Source: Halobacterium zhouii
GTDB lineage: Archaea > Halobacteriota > Halobacteria > Halobacteriales > Halobacteriaceae
DNA length: 64,000 bases
Direction of reading: 5' to 3'
NCBI RefSeq assembly: GCF_021249405.1
Contig: NZ_CP089593.1
Location: 558,001-622,000, forward strand
Made by a program: the position numbers and the translations under genes
Shown here: piece by piece, positions 40,272 through 48,330 of the stretch
Position numbering within the stretch: the stretch's first letter is position 1
Layout of the letters: the number at the start of each line of letters is the position of its first letter
Notes under the pieces: model-generated
Database searches by the model: none
The model's input: only the letters and a program-made list of their open reading frames with translations
Told to the model about the DNA's origin: nothing

Positions 40272-40328
40272 ACCGCCGCCTGCCCGCCACCGGCAACTGT
40301 GCACTGATTCACCCGCCAAACCTAAGTT

Positions 40329-40342
40329 TTAGACGCGTCAAA
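40329..40342. promoter_or_regulatory. Palindrome in the promoter of the DtxR-type regulator
   Basis: TTAGACGCGTCAAA contains a GACGCGTC palindrome with flanking TT/AA, centred 20 bp before ATG 40356, overlapping the expected transcription start and adjacent to TAAGTTTTAG. A good autoregulatory operator candidate for the metal-responsive regulator. Confidence 0.45.
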
Positions 40343-40355
40343 TAACGGGCAACAG

Positions 40356-41030
40356 ATGCTCTCTGACGTGATGGAGGACTACCTGAAGGCGGTTTACGCG
40401 CTCCAGCGCGAGCACGGGCCGCCCGTCCGCACGTCCACGCTCGCGGACTACCTCGGTGTGACCCCACCGACCGTCACGAGCATGGTGGAGAAACTCGCCG
40501 ACCGCGGCCTCGTAGAACGGGAGAAGTACAAGGGCGTGGAGCTCACCCCCGACGGCGAGACCGTCGCCGTCGAGGTGCTGCGCCACCACCGCCTCCTCGA
40601 GGCGTTTTTAGCTGATCACCTCGACTACGAGTGGGACCGCGTTCACGAGGAGGCCGACACGCTCGAACACCACATCAGCGAGGAGTTCGAGCGCCGCCTC
40701 GCCGAGAAACTCGACGACCCCAGCGTCGACCCCCACGGCGACCCGATTCCCAGCGAGGACCTCGAGATTCCCGACGACGACACCGCCACCGTGCTCTCCG
40801 ACCACGAGGCGGGCGACCGCGTCGTGGTCGCGCGCGTCAGCGACCGCGACGACGACGAACTGCGCTACCTCGCGGAATCCGGCGTCGAACCCGGTACCGA
40901 ACTCGAACTCGTCGAGCACACGCCCATCGGCGTGGTCGTCGTGCGGATCGGCGACGAGACAGTCCACCTCCCCGACGACGTCGCCGCCACCATCCGCGTC
41001 CGGGCCGTGAACGCCGAGGTGACCTCCTGA
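40356..41030 (+). CDS. DtxR/SirR-family metal-dependent transcriptional regulator
   Basis: 224 residues. HTH at ~1-65 (MLSDVMEDYLKAVYALQREH; TPPTVTSMVEKLADRGLVEREKYKGVELT), dimerisation/metal domain (EAFLADHLDYEWDRVHEEADTLEHHISEEFERRL with paired His/Glu metal ligands, about 84-117), and a C-terminal SH3/FeoA-like domain (AGDRVVVARVSD to IRVRAVNAEV, about 153-220). Responds to Mn2+ or Fe2+. It directly abuts a GDT1 manganese/calcium-type transporter gene, suggesting manganese homeostasis. The full three-domain version, unlike the short one at 48.5 kb. Confidence 0.93.
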   Translation: MLSDVMEDYLKAVYALQREHGPPVRTSTLADYLGVTPPTVTSMVEKLADRGLVEREKYKGVELTPDGETVAVEVLRHHRLLEAFLADHLDYEWDRVHEEADTLEHHISEEFERRLAEKLDDPSVDPHGDPIPSEDLEIPDDDTATVLSDHEAGDRVVVARVSDRDDDELRYLAESGVEPGTELELVEHTPIGVVVVRIGDETVHLPDDVAATIRVRAVNAEVTS

Positions 41031-41897
41031 ATGGAGGCGGTCCCCGGCGCACTCGCGGTCGCGTACGTGGTCGCCGTCGCGGACGCCGTCGGCACTGCGT
41101 ACGGTAGCTACGCCACACCCCTTGCCACCGTCGTTCACTCGATCGCAGCTGGGGGCGTCGGCGGCGTCATCGATCGGTACGACGCGTTCGGGCCGCTTCT
41201 GGGTTCGTTCCTCGCGAACACGCTCGCCACGTTCGGCGACAAGGGCCAACTCGTCGTGCTCGCGCTCGCGTCCCGCTACGACGTCAAGAAGGTGTTCGTC
41301 GGGGCGATGGGCGCGTTCGTCGCGTGGAGCGCCCTCGAGGTCGCGTTCGGGGCGTGGGTAACGAGCGTGCTTCCGGCGGGCGTGATGGCGCTGGTCACCG
41401 GCGGCCTGTTCGTCGGGTTCGCGCTCCTCACGCTCCGCGAGGCGCTCCAGCAGTTGCGCGTCACGCAACTGCCGTGGCCGATCGGCCCGCGGCCCACGGA
41501 CACCGACGGCGGCCACGACGTGCTCTCAGAGCGCGTCCAGCGCGTGGTCGCTGGCCGCGGCCCCGTCGCCGCGTCCTTCCTCGCCATCGGGGTCGCGGAG
41601 TTCGGCGACAAGACCCAGGCGCTCACCATCGCGCTCGCCGCCCACTTCCCGGAGAGCAGACTCCTCGTGTTCGTCGGCGTCGTCGCCGCGCTCGGTCTCC
41701 GCACGGGCGTCGACGTGTACATCGGCGACCACCTCGAGAACCGCCTCCCTACGGGCGCCATCGAACTTGCCGCGGGCATCGTCTTCCTCGCGTTCGGCCT
41801 CGCGGCGTTCGGCGTCATCGGCGACTTCGGCCTCGTCGCGGGCATCGTCCTGGCGCTCGCGGTCGCGGTCGTTGTCGCGTACGCGACTGGCCGGTAG
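41031..41897 (+). CDS. TMEM165/GDT1-family transporter (UPF0016)
   Basis: 288 residues, six to seven membrane helices in two repeats. The family's E-x-G-D-[KR]-[ST] motif is intact in the second half (VAEFGDKTQALT, about 186-197) but degenerate in the first (LATFGDKGQLVV: Thr for Glu, Gly for Ser/Thr), so cation coordination may be asymmetric. GDT1 proteins move Mn2+/Ca2+ against protons. Starts immediately after the DtxR-type stop codon (TGA then ATG), so translationally coupled; the regulator may control it. Confidence 0.87.
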   Translation: MEAVPGALAVAYVVAVADAVGTAYGSYATPLATVVHSIAAGGVGGVIDRYDAFGPLLGSFLANTLATFGDKGQLVVLALASRYDVKKVFVGAMGAFVAWSALEVAFGAWVTSVLPAGVMALVTGGLFVGFALLTLREALQQLRVTQLPWPIGPRPTDTDGGHDVLSERVQRVVAGRGPVAASFLAIGVAEFGDKTQALTIALAAHFPESRLLVFVGVVAALGLRTGVDVYIGDHLENRLPTGAIELAAGIVFLAFGLAAFGVIGDFGLVAGIVLALAVAVVVAYATGR

Positions 41898-41919
41898 CGA
41901 CGGGCTTTTCACCGACTCG

Positions 41920-42567
41920 GTGCCACTTCTCGGCGTGTTCACCGCCGCCGTCTCACTCGCCGCCGGCGCCGTACTCGGCCTCTCGCTTTCGGCGCCGCCC
42001 GGCCCGATGAACGCCGTCATCGCGGAGGAGAGCGTTTCGCGGGGCTGGACGTCGGGGTTCGCCGCGGGCCTCGGTGCGATGGCCGCGGACGCCTGTTTCT
42101 TCGTGCTCGCGCTCGCAGGCGTCGTCGCGTTCCTCGAGAACGCGCCAACGGTCGAGGCCGTGATGGTGGGTGTCGGCGGGCTACTGATGCTGTACTACGC
42201 ACACGGCGCGCTCCGGGACGCCCGCTCCTTTTCCGACGCCGAGGCAGCCGACGGCCACGGCTTCCGGAAGGCGTTCGCGCTCGCCATCGCAAACCCCTAT
42301 CAGGTGACGTGGTGGGTGACAGTTGGCGTCGGCCTCCTGAACCCGAGTTCCGTCTCGGCGTTCGGCGTCTCGCTCGCCGCGGCGAACGGCGCGCTCACTG
42401 TCGTCGGCTTCTTCGCTGGTATCTTCCTCTGGATAACGCTGTTCCCGGCGGCGCTCAGAGCGGCCGGCGACCGGGTCGACGCGCTCGGCACTGCGGTCTC
42501 GTACGCGAGCGCGGCGGTGCTGGCGGTGTTCGGCGTCGTCTTCCTGCGAACCGCGGTCGTGGGTTAG
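41920..42567 (+). CDS. LysE-family exporter
   Basis: 215 residues from GTG 41920; GTG 41935 is an alternative. Five to six helices with the LysE pattern: LSLSAPPGPMNAVIAEESVSRGWTSGFAAGLGAMAADACFFVLAL near the N-terminus and AFALAIANPYQVTWWVTVGVGLL in the middle. LysE superfamily members export amino acids or metals. Downstream of the DtxR-GDT1 pair by 22 bp, so one operon is likely; a metal or cation export role is inferred from that context. Confidence 0.82.
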   Translation: MPLLGVFTAAVSLAAGAVLGLSLSAPPGPMNAVIAEESVSRGWTSGFAAGLGAMAADACFFVLALAGVVAFLENAPTVEAVMVGVGGLLMLYYAHGALRDARSFSDAEAADGHGFRKAFALAIANPYQVTWWVTVGVGLLNPSSVSAFGVSLAAANGALTVVGFFAGIFLWITLFPAALRAAGDRVDALGTAVSYASAAVLAVFGVVFLRTAVVG

Positions 42568-43238
42568 TCCTGCATCCCCGGGACCTCGTCGTCGAGCCAC
42601 TCGCGGAACCACCGCGCGCGTTTGAGGCGCTGGTGCGCGATGGATTCTGCGGTGTCGCTCTCGACGCGCTCGGCGGCGTCGACGCTCCGGTCGACCACTC
42701 GTCCGACCATCTTCGAGGCGTCGACGTGCGTGCGCGCCTCGTACCCCATCCGAAGGAGCATCAGCGCGACGCCGTTCGCCCCGGCTTTGTCCAGCATGTC
42801 GGCCTCGATGAGCACCTGCGTCTCGAGCGCGAGATCCGTGAGGTCGCCCTGGTAGGAGTGGGTCTCGATTGCGCGACCAACCTGGTCGACGAACGACGGC
42901 GCGAAGTCGCCGTGCGTCTCGAGGTACTTCCGGGCGATGCGCGCGCCCTCCTCCGCGTGGACCTCCTGGTCGGCCTCGAGTTTCGCGATGTCGTGGAACA
43001 GCGCGGCGACGCGGACCACGTCCTCGTTCGCGCCCTCCTCGATGGCGATTCGTTCCGCGAGGTCGACGACGTTCATGATGTGGTTGAAGCGGTACTCGGA
43101 GGAGTGCCACGGGTACCACCGCATGCGGCCGCCGTCCTCCTCGTTCTCCACGCTCGCGGAGAGGAAGTCGCGGACGAATGCGGCCATCTCGTCGAACTCC
43201 GCGTCCGACACTGGGGACTCCGCTATCTCGACGCCCAC
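42564..43238 (-). CDS. HD-domain phosphohydrolase
   Basis: 224 residues. HD motifs: SSEYRFNHIMNVVDLAERIA (H, about 40-59), LFHDIAKLEADQEVHAEEG (HD, about 72-90), and IEADMLDKAG (D). Acts on phosphomonoester or nucleotide substrates; the haloarchaeal target is unknown. A ribosome-binding site GGAGGTGA lies 5 bp before GTG 43238, an unusual signal in a largely leaderless genome, and decides this start over an upstream in-frame extension. Stop overlaps the LysE stop codon convergently. Confidence 0.85.
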   Translation of the reverse strand: MGVEIAESPVSDAEFDEMAAFVRDFLSASVENEEDGGRMRWYPWHSSEYRFNHIMNVVDLAERIAIEEGANEDVVRVAALFHDIAKLEADQEVHAEEGARIARKYLETHGDFAPSFVDQVGRAIETHSYQGDLTDLALETQVLIEADMLDKAGANGVALMLLRMGYEARTHVDASKMVGRVVDRSVDAAERVESDTAESIAHQRLKRARWFREWLDDEVPGMQD

Positions 43239-43355
43239 GGTCTCACCTCCGTTCTGCGGGACGGTGACTGTGTCATTATCTATACGAAGGCCTGTTTCGC
43301 TCTTTAGCCTTTTGCAGACCACGTGGTTGGACGAGCAGTCCACTCCCGTCAGCGG

Positions 43356-43655
43356 TCAGTGTTCGGCGACTGCGGACTCACACACCCGCATCGCGTCGAA
43401 CCGTTCCTCGTCCGGGTCTTCGATCGGCACAGTCTCGACGGTCCGCCACCCATCGTCGTACACCAGGCCGCGAACCCAGTCGTCGGTGCCGAGTACGAGT
43501 CGTTCAGTGATGACGACCGGTTCCCGAGTGTCGGCCTCGACGGCCTCCTCGCGGTCGACGGGAACGACGAGCGTGAACGCGTCGGCGTGGTTGAGCGCCG
43601 TGACCTCCTGCTGGCGGAGCGGCCGGTCCGGAAGCGAGTCCAGCGCGCCTGTCAT
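43356..43655 (-). CDS. Haloarchaeal hypothetical protein, 99 residues
   Basis: 99 residues from ATG 43655. MTGALDSLPDRPLRQQEVTA start; alternating strands DAFTLVVPVDREEAV, REPVVITERLVLGTDDWVRGLVYDDG, WRTVETVPIEDPDEE. No known motif; a small acidic beta-rich fold is likely. One Cys (RVCESAV) near the end. No family I can name with confidence. On the minus strand upstream of the HD hydrolase, which does not define a role. Confidence 0.62.
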   Translation of the reverse strand: MTGALDSLPDRPLRQQEVTALNHADAFTLVVPVDREEAVEADTREPVVITERLVLGTDDWVRGLVYDDGWRTVETVPIEDPDEERFDAMRVCESAVAEH

Positions 43656-43777
43656 ACCCGACAGAGGGTGGTAGGGACGGTTAGGTCATTCGTTCGGCCG
43701 CCAGCCTGTGCACTGTACTCCACGGTGTTTCATTCGCCTCGCGGGGTTTCATTCACTCCGAGATAATTCACACAAAG

Positions 43778-43784
43778 TATATAT
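43778..43784 (+). promoter_or_regulatory. TATA box of the zinc microprotein
   Basis: TATATAT, 27-33 bp upstream of ATG 43811, is the most canonical TATA box in the window. Confidence 0.6.
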
Positions 43785-43810
43785 GGCGAGTGGGTGTGGC
43801 ACCAACTGAG

Positions 43811-43966
43811 ATGCCCGAATGCCAGAACTGCGGGTCGTTCGTGACGCCGGACTACGTCCGCGTCTTCGCCCCACCGGGCGTCGAGTCCCCTCGTATCTGC
43901 CCCGACTGTCCGGACATGGTACGCGACGGCAACGACGTTCGCGAGGCCCGCGCCACTAGGTCCTGA
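43811..43966 (+). CDS. Zinc-knuckle microprotein (DUF7563-like)
   Basis: 51 residues. MPECQNCGSFVTPDYVRVFA, then PPGVESPRICPDCPDMVRDG: two CxxC knuckles spaced as in haloarchaeal single-zinc microproteins I recall under DUF7563. Such proteins are extremely well conserved across haloarchaea but lack assigned functions. Strong TATA box; short leader. Followed by about 250 bp without a supported gene (43967-44214). Confidence 0.85.
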   Translation: MPECQNCGSFVTPDYVRVFAPPGVESPRICPDCPDMVRDGNDVREARATRS

Positions 43967-44214
43967 ACGAACAACCGTCTGCTGTATGCCCTGCCCACAC
44001 CCGACGCTCGATGCTCGCGGCCCCTTCTCTCGCGTCCTCGACGTCGAACTCGACCGTCCTGGGTGCCACGACCGGAGTGTTCCACCCGGGGCTACTCCAC
44101 CCGCCTCCGTAACTGCCTGGCCAACGATACCTTGGAACACGAACTGGTCGCTGTTTCGGTCCCCGCCGGTCACCACTCGAAAAGTATCTTGTCGGCACGT
44201 CCCCAGAACCCAGT

Positions 44215-45120
44215 ATGCCGGTAAACGACACGCTCCTGTCCGCCGCCATCCTCGCGGTCGCCGTCGGCACGCTCGCGATGGTGTGGCGCGTCCACGCCAC
44301 CGTCCGCACGCGCGGCGGCGTCGACTCCGACAAACTCTCGGCCGCCATCACCCAGACCTGGCGCGAGATGGACATCGACAGGATCGCCCACGACCTCGAG
44401 AACCACGCCGACGATATCCAGGAGTTCCACGGCGACATCGCGCGCATGCTCCGCACCCCACAGGAGCGCGGCGAGTTCGGCGAACAGCAACTCGAGGTCC
44501 TCCTCGACGACCACCTCCCCCCGGGAATGTACGGCACCCGTGAGCAGGTCGTCGACGGCAAGACCCCGGACGCGCACATCCAGTCCGCCGGCGGCCTCAT
44601 CTGCATCGACTCGAAGTTCCCCCTCGACAACTACGAGCAGTACCTCGACGCCGACAGCGACCACGAACGTGACCAGTACCGCCGCGCGTTCCGCGACGAC
44701 GTCGAACGCCAACTCCAGAAGATCGCTGCCGACTACGTCCGTCCCACGCAGGGCACCACGGACTTCGCGTTCGCGTTCATCCCCTCCGAGAGCGTCTACT
44801 ACCACCTCATCACCGAGGAGTACGACCTCCTCCGGGAGTTCACCAAACGCGGCGTCCAGGTCGTCTCTCCGCTCACGTTCGGCCACAAACTCGAACTCAT
44901 CAAGGCCGACGTCCACGCCCAGAAACTCTCCGAGCAGGCCGAAGACGTCCTCGACCGACTCGAGGAACTCGGCGAACGCTTCGACGACGTCGAGGACGAG
45001 TGGAACACCCTCTACCGCCACATCTCGAACGCCAAGAACAAGGCCGACGACGTCGACCGGAGCTACGACCGACTCCGCGAAGAGTTCGACCGCGTCGACG
45101 AACCGACTATCGAGAACTGA
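44215..45120 (+). CDS. rmuC: RmuC-family DNA recombination protein
   Basis: 301 residues. An N-terminal membrane or coiled-coil helix (LLSAAILAVAVGTLAMVWRV, about 7-26), a coiled-coil region, and the RmuC nuclease-like core: GEFGEQQLEVLLDDHLPPGMY (about 84-104), ICIDSKFPLDNYEQYL (about 129-144), DFAFAFIPSESVYYHL and GVQVVSPLTF. The DSK motif resembles restriction-nuclease folds. In bacteria RmuC limits inversion at short inverted repeats, intriguing in a chromosome full of short palindromes. Confidence 0.9.
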   Translation: MPVNDTLLSAAILAVAVGTLAMVWRVHATVRTRGGVDSDKLSAAITQTWREMDIDRIAHDLENHADDIQEFHGDIARMLRTPQERGEFGEQQLEVLLDDHLPPGMYGTREQVVDGKTPDAHIQSAGGLICIDSKFPLDNYEQYLDADSDHERDQYRRAFRDDVERQLQKIAADYVRPTQGTTDFAFAFIPSESVYYHLITEEYDLLREFTKRGVQVVSPLTFGHKLELIKADVHAQKLSEQAEDVLDRLEELGERFDDVEDEWNTLYRHISNAKNKADDVDRSYDRLREEFDRVDEPTIEN

Positions 45121-45210
45121 CCAGCGACCGAGCACCGGGTTCCGCTGAGCGACGACACCCGAGCACTCGGTCCGGCGGTACCGGGGATACGCTCACGCCG
45201 GCGACGGCTG

Positions 45211-45216
45211 TTTATA
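45211..45216 (+). promoter_or_regulatory. TATA-like box before the 73-residue protein
   Basis: TTTATA; transcription would start near 45240, leaving a leader of about 48 nt before ATG 45288. Confidence 0.35.
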
Positions 45217-45287
45217 CCTCGCACCTCGTTCCAGACGGTAGACGGCTGACAGACGAGCGTTGCTCTCGTACAGCGTCCCCTACCGCC

Positions 45288-45509
45288 ATGGACTCGAACC
45301 CCGACATCCCGGAAACCGGCGACAAAGTTGCCGCGTTCGCGCGCACGCTCGAACAACTCGTTCTGAATTCGTTCACCGATGGCGTCCCACTCGAAGGGAC
45401 GTGGGACATCACCGTCCCTGTCGCTGACGCCCCCAACTGGACGGTCACGATAGCGAAATCCTACTCGGAGGAAGCCACGTCCTATCAACCCGACCTTCTC
45501 GAAGAGTAA
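45288..45509 (+). CDS. Small haloarchaeal protein of unknown function
   Basis: 73 residues. MDSNPDIPETGDKVAAFART, then LEQLVLNSFTDGVPLEGTWD and a strand pair TWDITVPVADAPNWTVTIAK. Short acidic protein, no cysteines, no membrane helix; superficially like HalOD1 or amphi-Trp-type small domains but no convincing match. A TATA-like TTTATAC is about 75 bp upstream. Confidence 0.5.
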   Translation: MDSNPDIPETGDKVAAFARTLEQLVLNSFTDGVPLEGTWDITVPVADAPNWTVTIAKSYSEEATSYQPDLLEE

Positions 45510-45650
45510 CGCGGAACGACGGTAGGTTCTGGTGAGTTCGTGGGCGGTTCACTTATGCCGAATCGTCTGGACTACTACACGTACTCTGCTGAAGTTGCAG
45601 TCGACGAGAGAGTTGGCGACGACCGTAGGTCGAGTATCGGTGAAATCTGT

Positions 45651-46010
45651 ATGACGACGAAGACTCCCGCCGAACTGTCGCATAGTTCGCAGACTGACGA
45701 CCTCGCCGCCACGGACATCTTCCCGCTCCTCGCGGACGACCGGCGTCGAGCCATCCTCCACTACCTCTGTCAGCACACCGGCGCCGTGTCTCTCGGGGAA
45801 CTCGCCGAACAGCTCGCCGTCCGTGAGGACAACCCGACGTACGACCACTACGAACGCATCCTCACCGACCTCCACCACACCCAACTCCCGAAACTGGTCG
45901 ACGGCGGCCTCGTTCGCTACGACGTCGACCAGGAGACGGTCCGCGCGCTAGACGCCATCGAATCCGTACGACCGTATCTGGACCTGGCGTTCACAGACGA
46001 CTGCCAGTGA
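45651..46010 (+). CDS. Haloarchaeal HTH protein (DUF7344-like)
   Basis: 119 residues from ATG 45651. Winged helix with DIFPLLADDRRRAILHYLCQHTGAVSLGELAEQLA (about 24-58), the DDRRRxIL phrase being typical of haloarchaeal DUF7344 regulators, then HLTDLHHTQLPKLVDGGLVRYDVDQETV-like recognition region (ILTDLHHTQLPKLVDGGLV). Probably a transcription regulator; ligand unknown. In same orientation as the 73-residue gene 141 bp upstream. Confidence 0.82.
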   Translation: MTTKTPAELSHSSQTDDLAATDIFPLLADDRRRAILHYLCQHTGAVSLGELAEQLAVREDNPTYDHYERILTDLHHTQLPKLVDGGLVRYDVDQETVRALDAIESVRPYLDLAFTDDCQ

Positions 46011-46071
46011 GGTCGGGCAGCCATCCAATCGAACGGCAGTCTCCCGACTCTGGCACCGAGAACGCCGAATC

Positions 46072-46368
46072 TCAGGACGAGTCGGACTCGTCTTCCGGCG
46101 ACGGTGGCCGCCGCGACAACTCGTCGAATCGGCGCTGAGCCCGTTCGCTCCTGTCTTCGGTCTCTCGTTTCTCGTACGTCGCATCGACCACCTCCCCGTC
46201 CGCCACTTCGACTGTCACAACCGCGTCTACGTGCCGGCTCGTCTCGGGAAGTTGCTCCTGGTCGACGACCATCTCTCCCGCTGTCTCGTCCTGGTCTTCG
46301 AGCAATAGCACCGCTCGCTCACCCTCGAACCGGTCGACGACTGTCGTGTACGTTCCATCCATCGTCAT
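46072..46368 (-). CDS. DUF3006-domain protein
   Basis: 98 residues. YTTVVDRFEGERAVLLLEDQ and GEMVVDQEQLPETSRHVDAV belong to DUF3006, a small beta domain that in many prokaryotes is encoded right next to a ComEC-like metallo-beta-lactamase. Here its ATG overlaps the stop of exactly such a gene (ATGA at 46366-46370), so the two are translationally coupled. The C-terminus is an acidic helix. Confidence 0.88.
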   Translation of the reverse strand: MTMDGTYTTVVDRFEGERAVLLLEDQDETAGEMVVDQEQLPETSRHVDAVVTVEVADGEVVDATYEKRETEDRSERAQRRFDELSRRPPSPEDESDSS

Positions 46369-47951
46369 CAGTACGCCTCCTCGGTGACGGTCGCTCCGTC
46401 GTCGTTCCGCACGGTAACCGTGTCACCGCCGTTGTTCCAGACGGGCGCGTCCGACCCCCAGTACAGATCCGTCGCGGTGTCTGTTCCGACCCCGGTCCGG
46501 AGCGTGACCTGTTCGCCCGGGTCGAGCGTAACCCCACTTGGGAAGACGTAGGTGTGGCCCGCCTCGTCGACGACGGTCCACTCGGAGAGGTCGAGTGGCT
46601 GGTCGCCCGCGTTCTCGAAGACCACGTACTCGTCGTCCAGGTTGTCGTACTCGTCGCCACTCGCGTCCTCGTGAACTGTCACGACCGCCAGACCACTGCT
46701 CGTGCCCGGCCGGCCTGTAGCAGTTGTCGTCAAGGTGCGCATCGCCGTGGCTGGCGTCGTCGCGGTTTTCGGTGTCGTTCCCGTAGCCGTCGTCGTAGTT
46801 CCCGACGTGGTCGCGGTTTCCGGTGTCGTCGCGGTTCCCGGCGTCGTCGTCGTGGCCGGCGCTCCGGAGGAAGGAACGACCTGCGACTGGGTCGCTTCAC
46901 CCAGCCGTACCACGGTGCGATTCTCGATACCAGGGCTATCACCTGCCTGTATCATCGTCGCGTTCCGGAGCGCAAGCGGGTCGGTCGGTGCGTCTCGCTG
47001 CGTCGCTACCACGACCGCAGAACCGTTCGTCACCATGCGAATGTCGCCGTGTGTCGCCGTCCAGTACGTCCGCACCGACCGCTCGGCCAGCCGTTCGAGC
47101 ACCTCCCGGTGAGGGTGGCCGTACTCGGAATCGTACGCGCTCGAAATCACGGCGATTCTGGGCTGCACGGCGTTCAGGAACTCGCTGCCCGAACTCGAAC
47201 GGCTCCCGTGATGCGGGACGCTCAGCACCGTCGCGTTGAGGACCGAGACGTTCCCTCCGACCAGATGGCGCTCGCCGGCCGACTCGACGTCTCCAGGGAG
47301 CAGGAAACTCGCCCGTCCGAAGCCGAGTCCGAGCACCAGGCTGTTCTCGTTCCGGTCGCCGTTCGCGAGGCGCCGCTCGGGTGGCGAGAGGACCCGCGTT
47401 CGCACACCCTCGAACGGTATCTGGTCGCCTGCCTGGGTCTCGTACAGCGTCACGTCGTGTTCCTCGACCTCGTCGAGGTACTCCTGGTAGGTTCGCGAAC
47501 TCGCTACGAGACCCGGATCGTACACCGCACCGACGCCTTCGCCCTCGGTCTCGAAGTGGTCGATGACGGCGGCGTGCCCACCGACGCGGTCTGCGTCGGC
47601 GTGTGTCGTCACGAGGTGATCGATGCGCTCGACGCCGTGACCCTCGAGGTAGGAGATGACGCGTTCGCCGTCGTCGGTCCAGTCGCCGGAGCCGACGAGC
47701 ATCGTCTCGTTCGTCGGCCCGATGACCAGCGCGCTGGCGCCCTGTCCGACGTTGATGAAGTGGACCGTCAGCGTTCCGTTCGCGGTTGCAACGGACGCCG
47801 ATTGCACGTCCTCCGGAGACGCTCCCGGGGTGTCGAGTGGTCGCGTCGTCGCGTCGGGTGATGCCCCACCTCCATCCTCCAACCCGACCACACCTCCCGC
47901 GAGCACCACGACGCAGACCACAACCAGCACGCTGCGGTGGCGAGTACGCAT
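46368..47951 (-). CDS. Exported ComEC-like metallo-beta-lactamase with Thr-rich stalk and lamin-tail domain
   Basis: 527 residues. A signal peptide (VLVVVCVVVLAGGVVG), then an MBL fold: FINVGQGASALVIG (about 65-78), LVTTHADADRVGGH (about 113-126), SVPHHGSRSSS (about 245-255). The third motif reads THADADR where ComEC-like proteins have [ST]HxDxDH: the last His ligand is Arg, so metal binding at one site may be altered. A Thr/Ala/Gly-rich stalk follows (about 370-415), then a lamin-tail domain (EYVVFENAGDQPLDLSEWTV, GDTVTVRNDDG). Probably a surface-exposed nuclease- or esterase-like protein. Coupled to DUF3006. Confidence 0.9.
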   Translation of the reverse strand: MRTRHRSVLVVVCVVVLAGGVVGLEDGGGASPDATTRPLDTPGASPEDVQSASVATANGTLTVHFINVGQGASALVIGPTNETMLVGSGDWTDDGERVISYLEGHGVERIDHLVTTHADADRVGGHAAVIDHFETEGEGVGAVYDPGLVASSRTYQEYLDEVEEHDVTLYETQAGDQIPFEGVRTRVLSPPERRLANGDRNENSLVLGLGFGRASFLLPGDVESAGERHLVGGNVSVLNATVLSVPHHGSRSSSGSEFLNAVQPRIAVISSAYDSEYGHPHREVLERLAERSVRTYWTATHGDIRMVTNGSAVVVATQRDAPTDPLALRNATMIQAGDSPGIENRTVVRLGEATQSQVVPSSGAPATTTTPGTATTPETATTSGTTTTATGTTPKTATTPATAMRTLTTTATGRPGTSSGLAVVTVHEDASGDEYDNLDDEYVVFENAGDQPLDLSEWTVVDEAGHTYVFPSGVTLDPGEQVTLRTGVGTDTATDLYWGSDAPVWNNGGDTVTVRNDDGATVTEEAY

Positions 47952-48110
47952 CCCGGGCCAACTGACGACGCGCGAGTCGATAGGTCAATCGACAGGATGG
48001 CCGCCAGTAAGTGGCGACACGCGGCGCAACCTCTCGGTCATGCTACTCCGCAGTCTCGCAGAATCGTGTCTGCAGCCCACTTGCTCGTCACGTTCGCTCG
48101 CAGCAGAAGT

Positions 48111-48211
48111 AGTCCCGGGCGGATTCGAACCGCCGTCATAGGCTGACTTCCCGGTACGCAAACCCGAACCGGTCCAAAGGCCCATATGATTGGCCACTAC
48201 ACCACGGGACT
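48111..48211 (-). tRNA. trnQ: tRNA-Gln (TTG) with a 29-nt intron
   Basis: Exon 1 is 48174-48211, intron 48145-48173, exon 2 48111-48144. Acceptor AGTCCCG pairs CGGGACT; D arm GTG...CAT; anticodon stem TGGGC/GCCTA; loop C-T-TTG-G-[intron]-A; T arm GGCGG-TTCGAAT-CCGCC. The intron sits after position 37, the canonical archaeal site, and contains CCGGT...ACCGG, compatible with a bulge-helix-bulge. CCA is not encoded. Haloarchaeal tRNA-Gln introns are known. Confidence 0.9.
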
Positions 48212-48276
48212 TCTCACTTCGTTCGAAGCCCCCTGAGGCTCGTAAACGCTTCGCGTTTACTCACCACCACGGGACT
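48200..48276. repeat. 12-bp direct repeat of the tRNA-Gln 5' end flanking a hairpin
   Basis: CACCACGGGACT occurs at 48200-48211 (first bases of tRNA-Gln, plus-strand view) and again at 48265-48276. Between them, 48212-48264, are a GTAAACGC-TTC-GCGTTTAC hairpin (48242-48260) with 3-nt loop and a TTCGTTCGAA palindrome. The pattern resembles the dtdA insertion. Confidence 0.75.
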
Positions 48277-48330
48277 CCGGTCGCAACAAGGAGTACACAG
48301 GGCCGTCACTTGAGTAGTGCGATTCCCGGG

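Noticed and set aside
43986..44214. Small frame with two Cys after the zinc microprotein
   Set aside because: No promoter, composition unlike neighbours, runs out of phase into rmuC.
48111..48276. Integrated plasmid or virus at tRNA-Gln
   Set aside because: The duplicated 12 bp are from the 5' end, the interval is 53 bp, and no integrase is seen.
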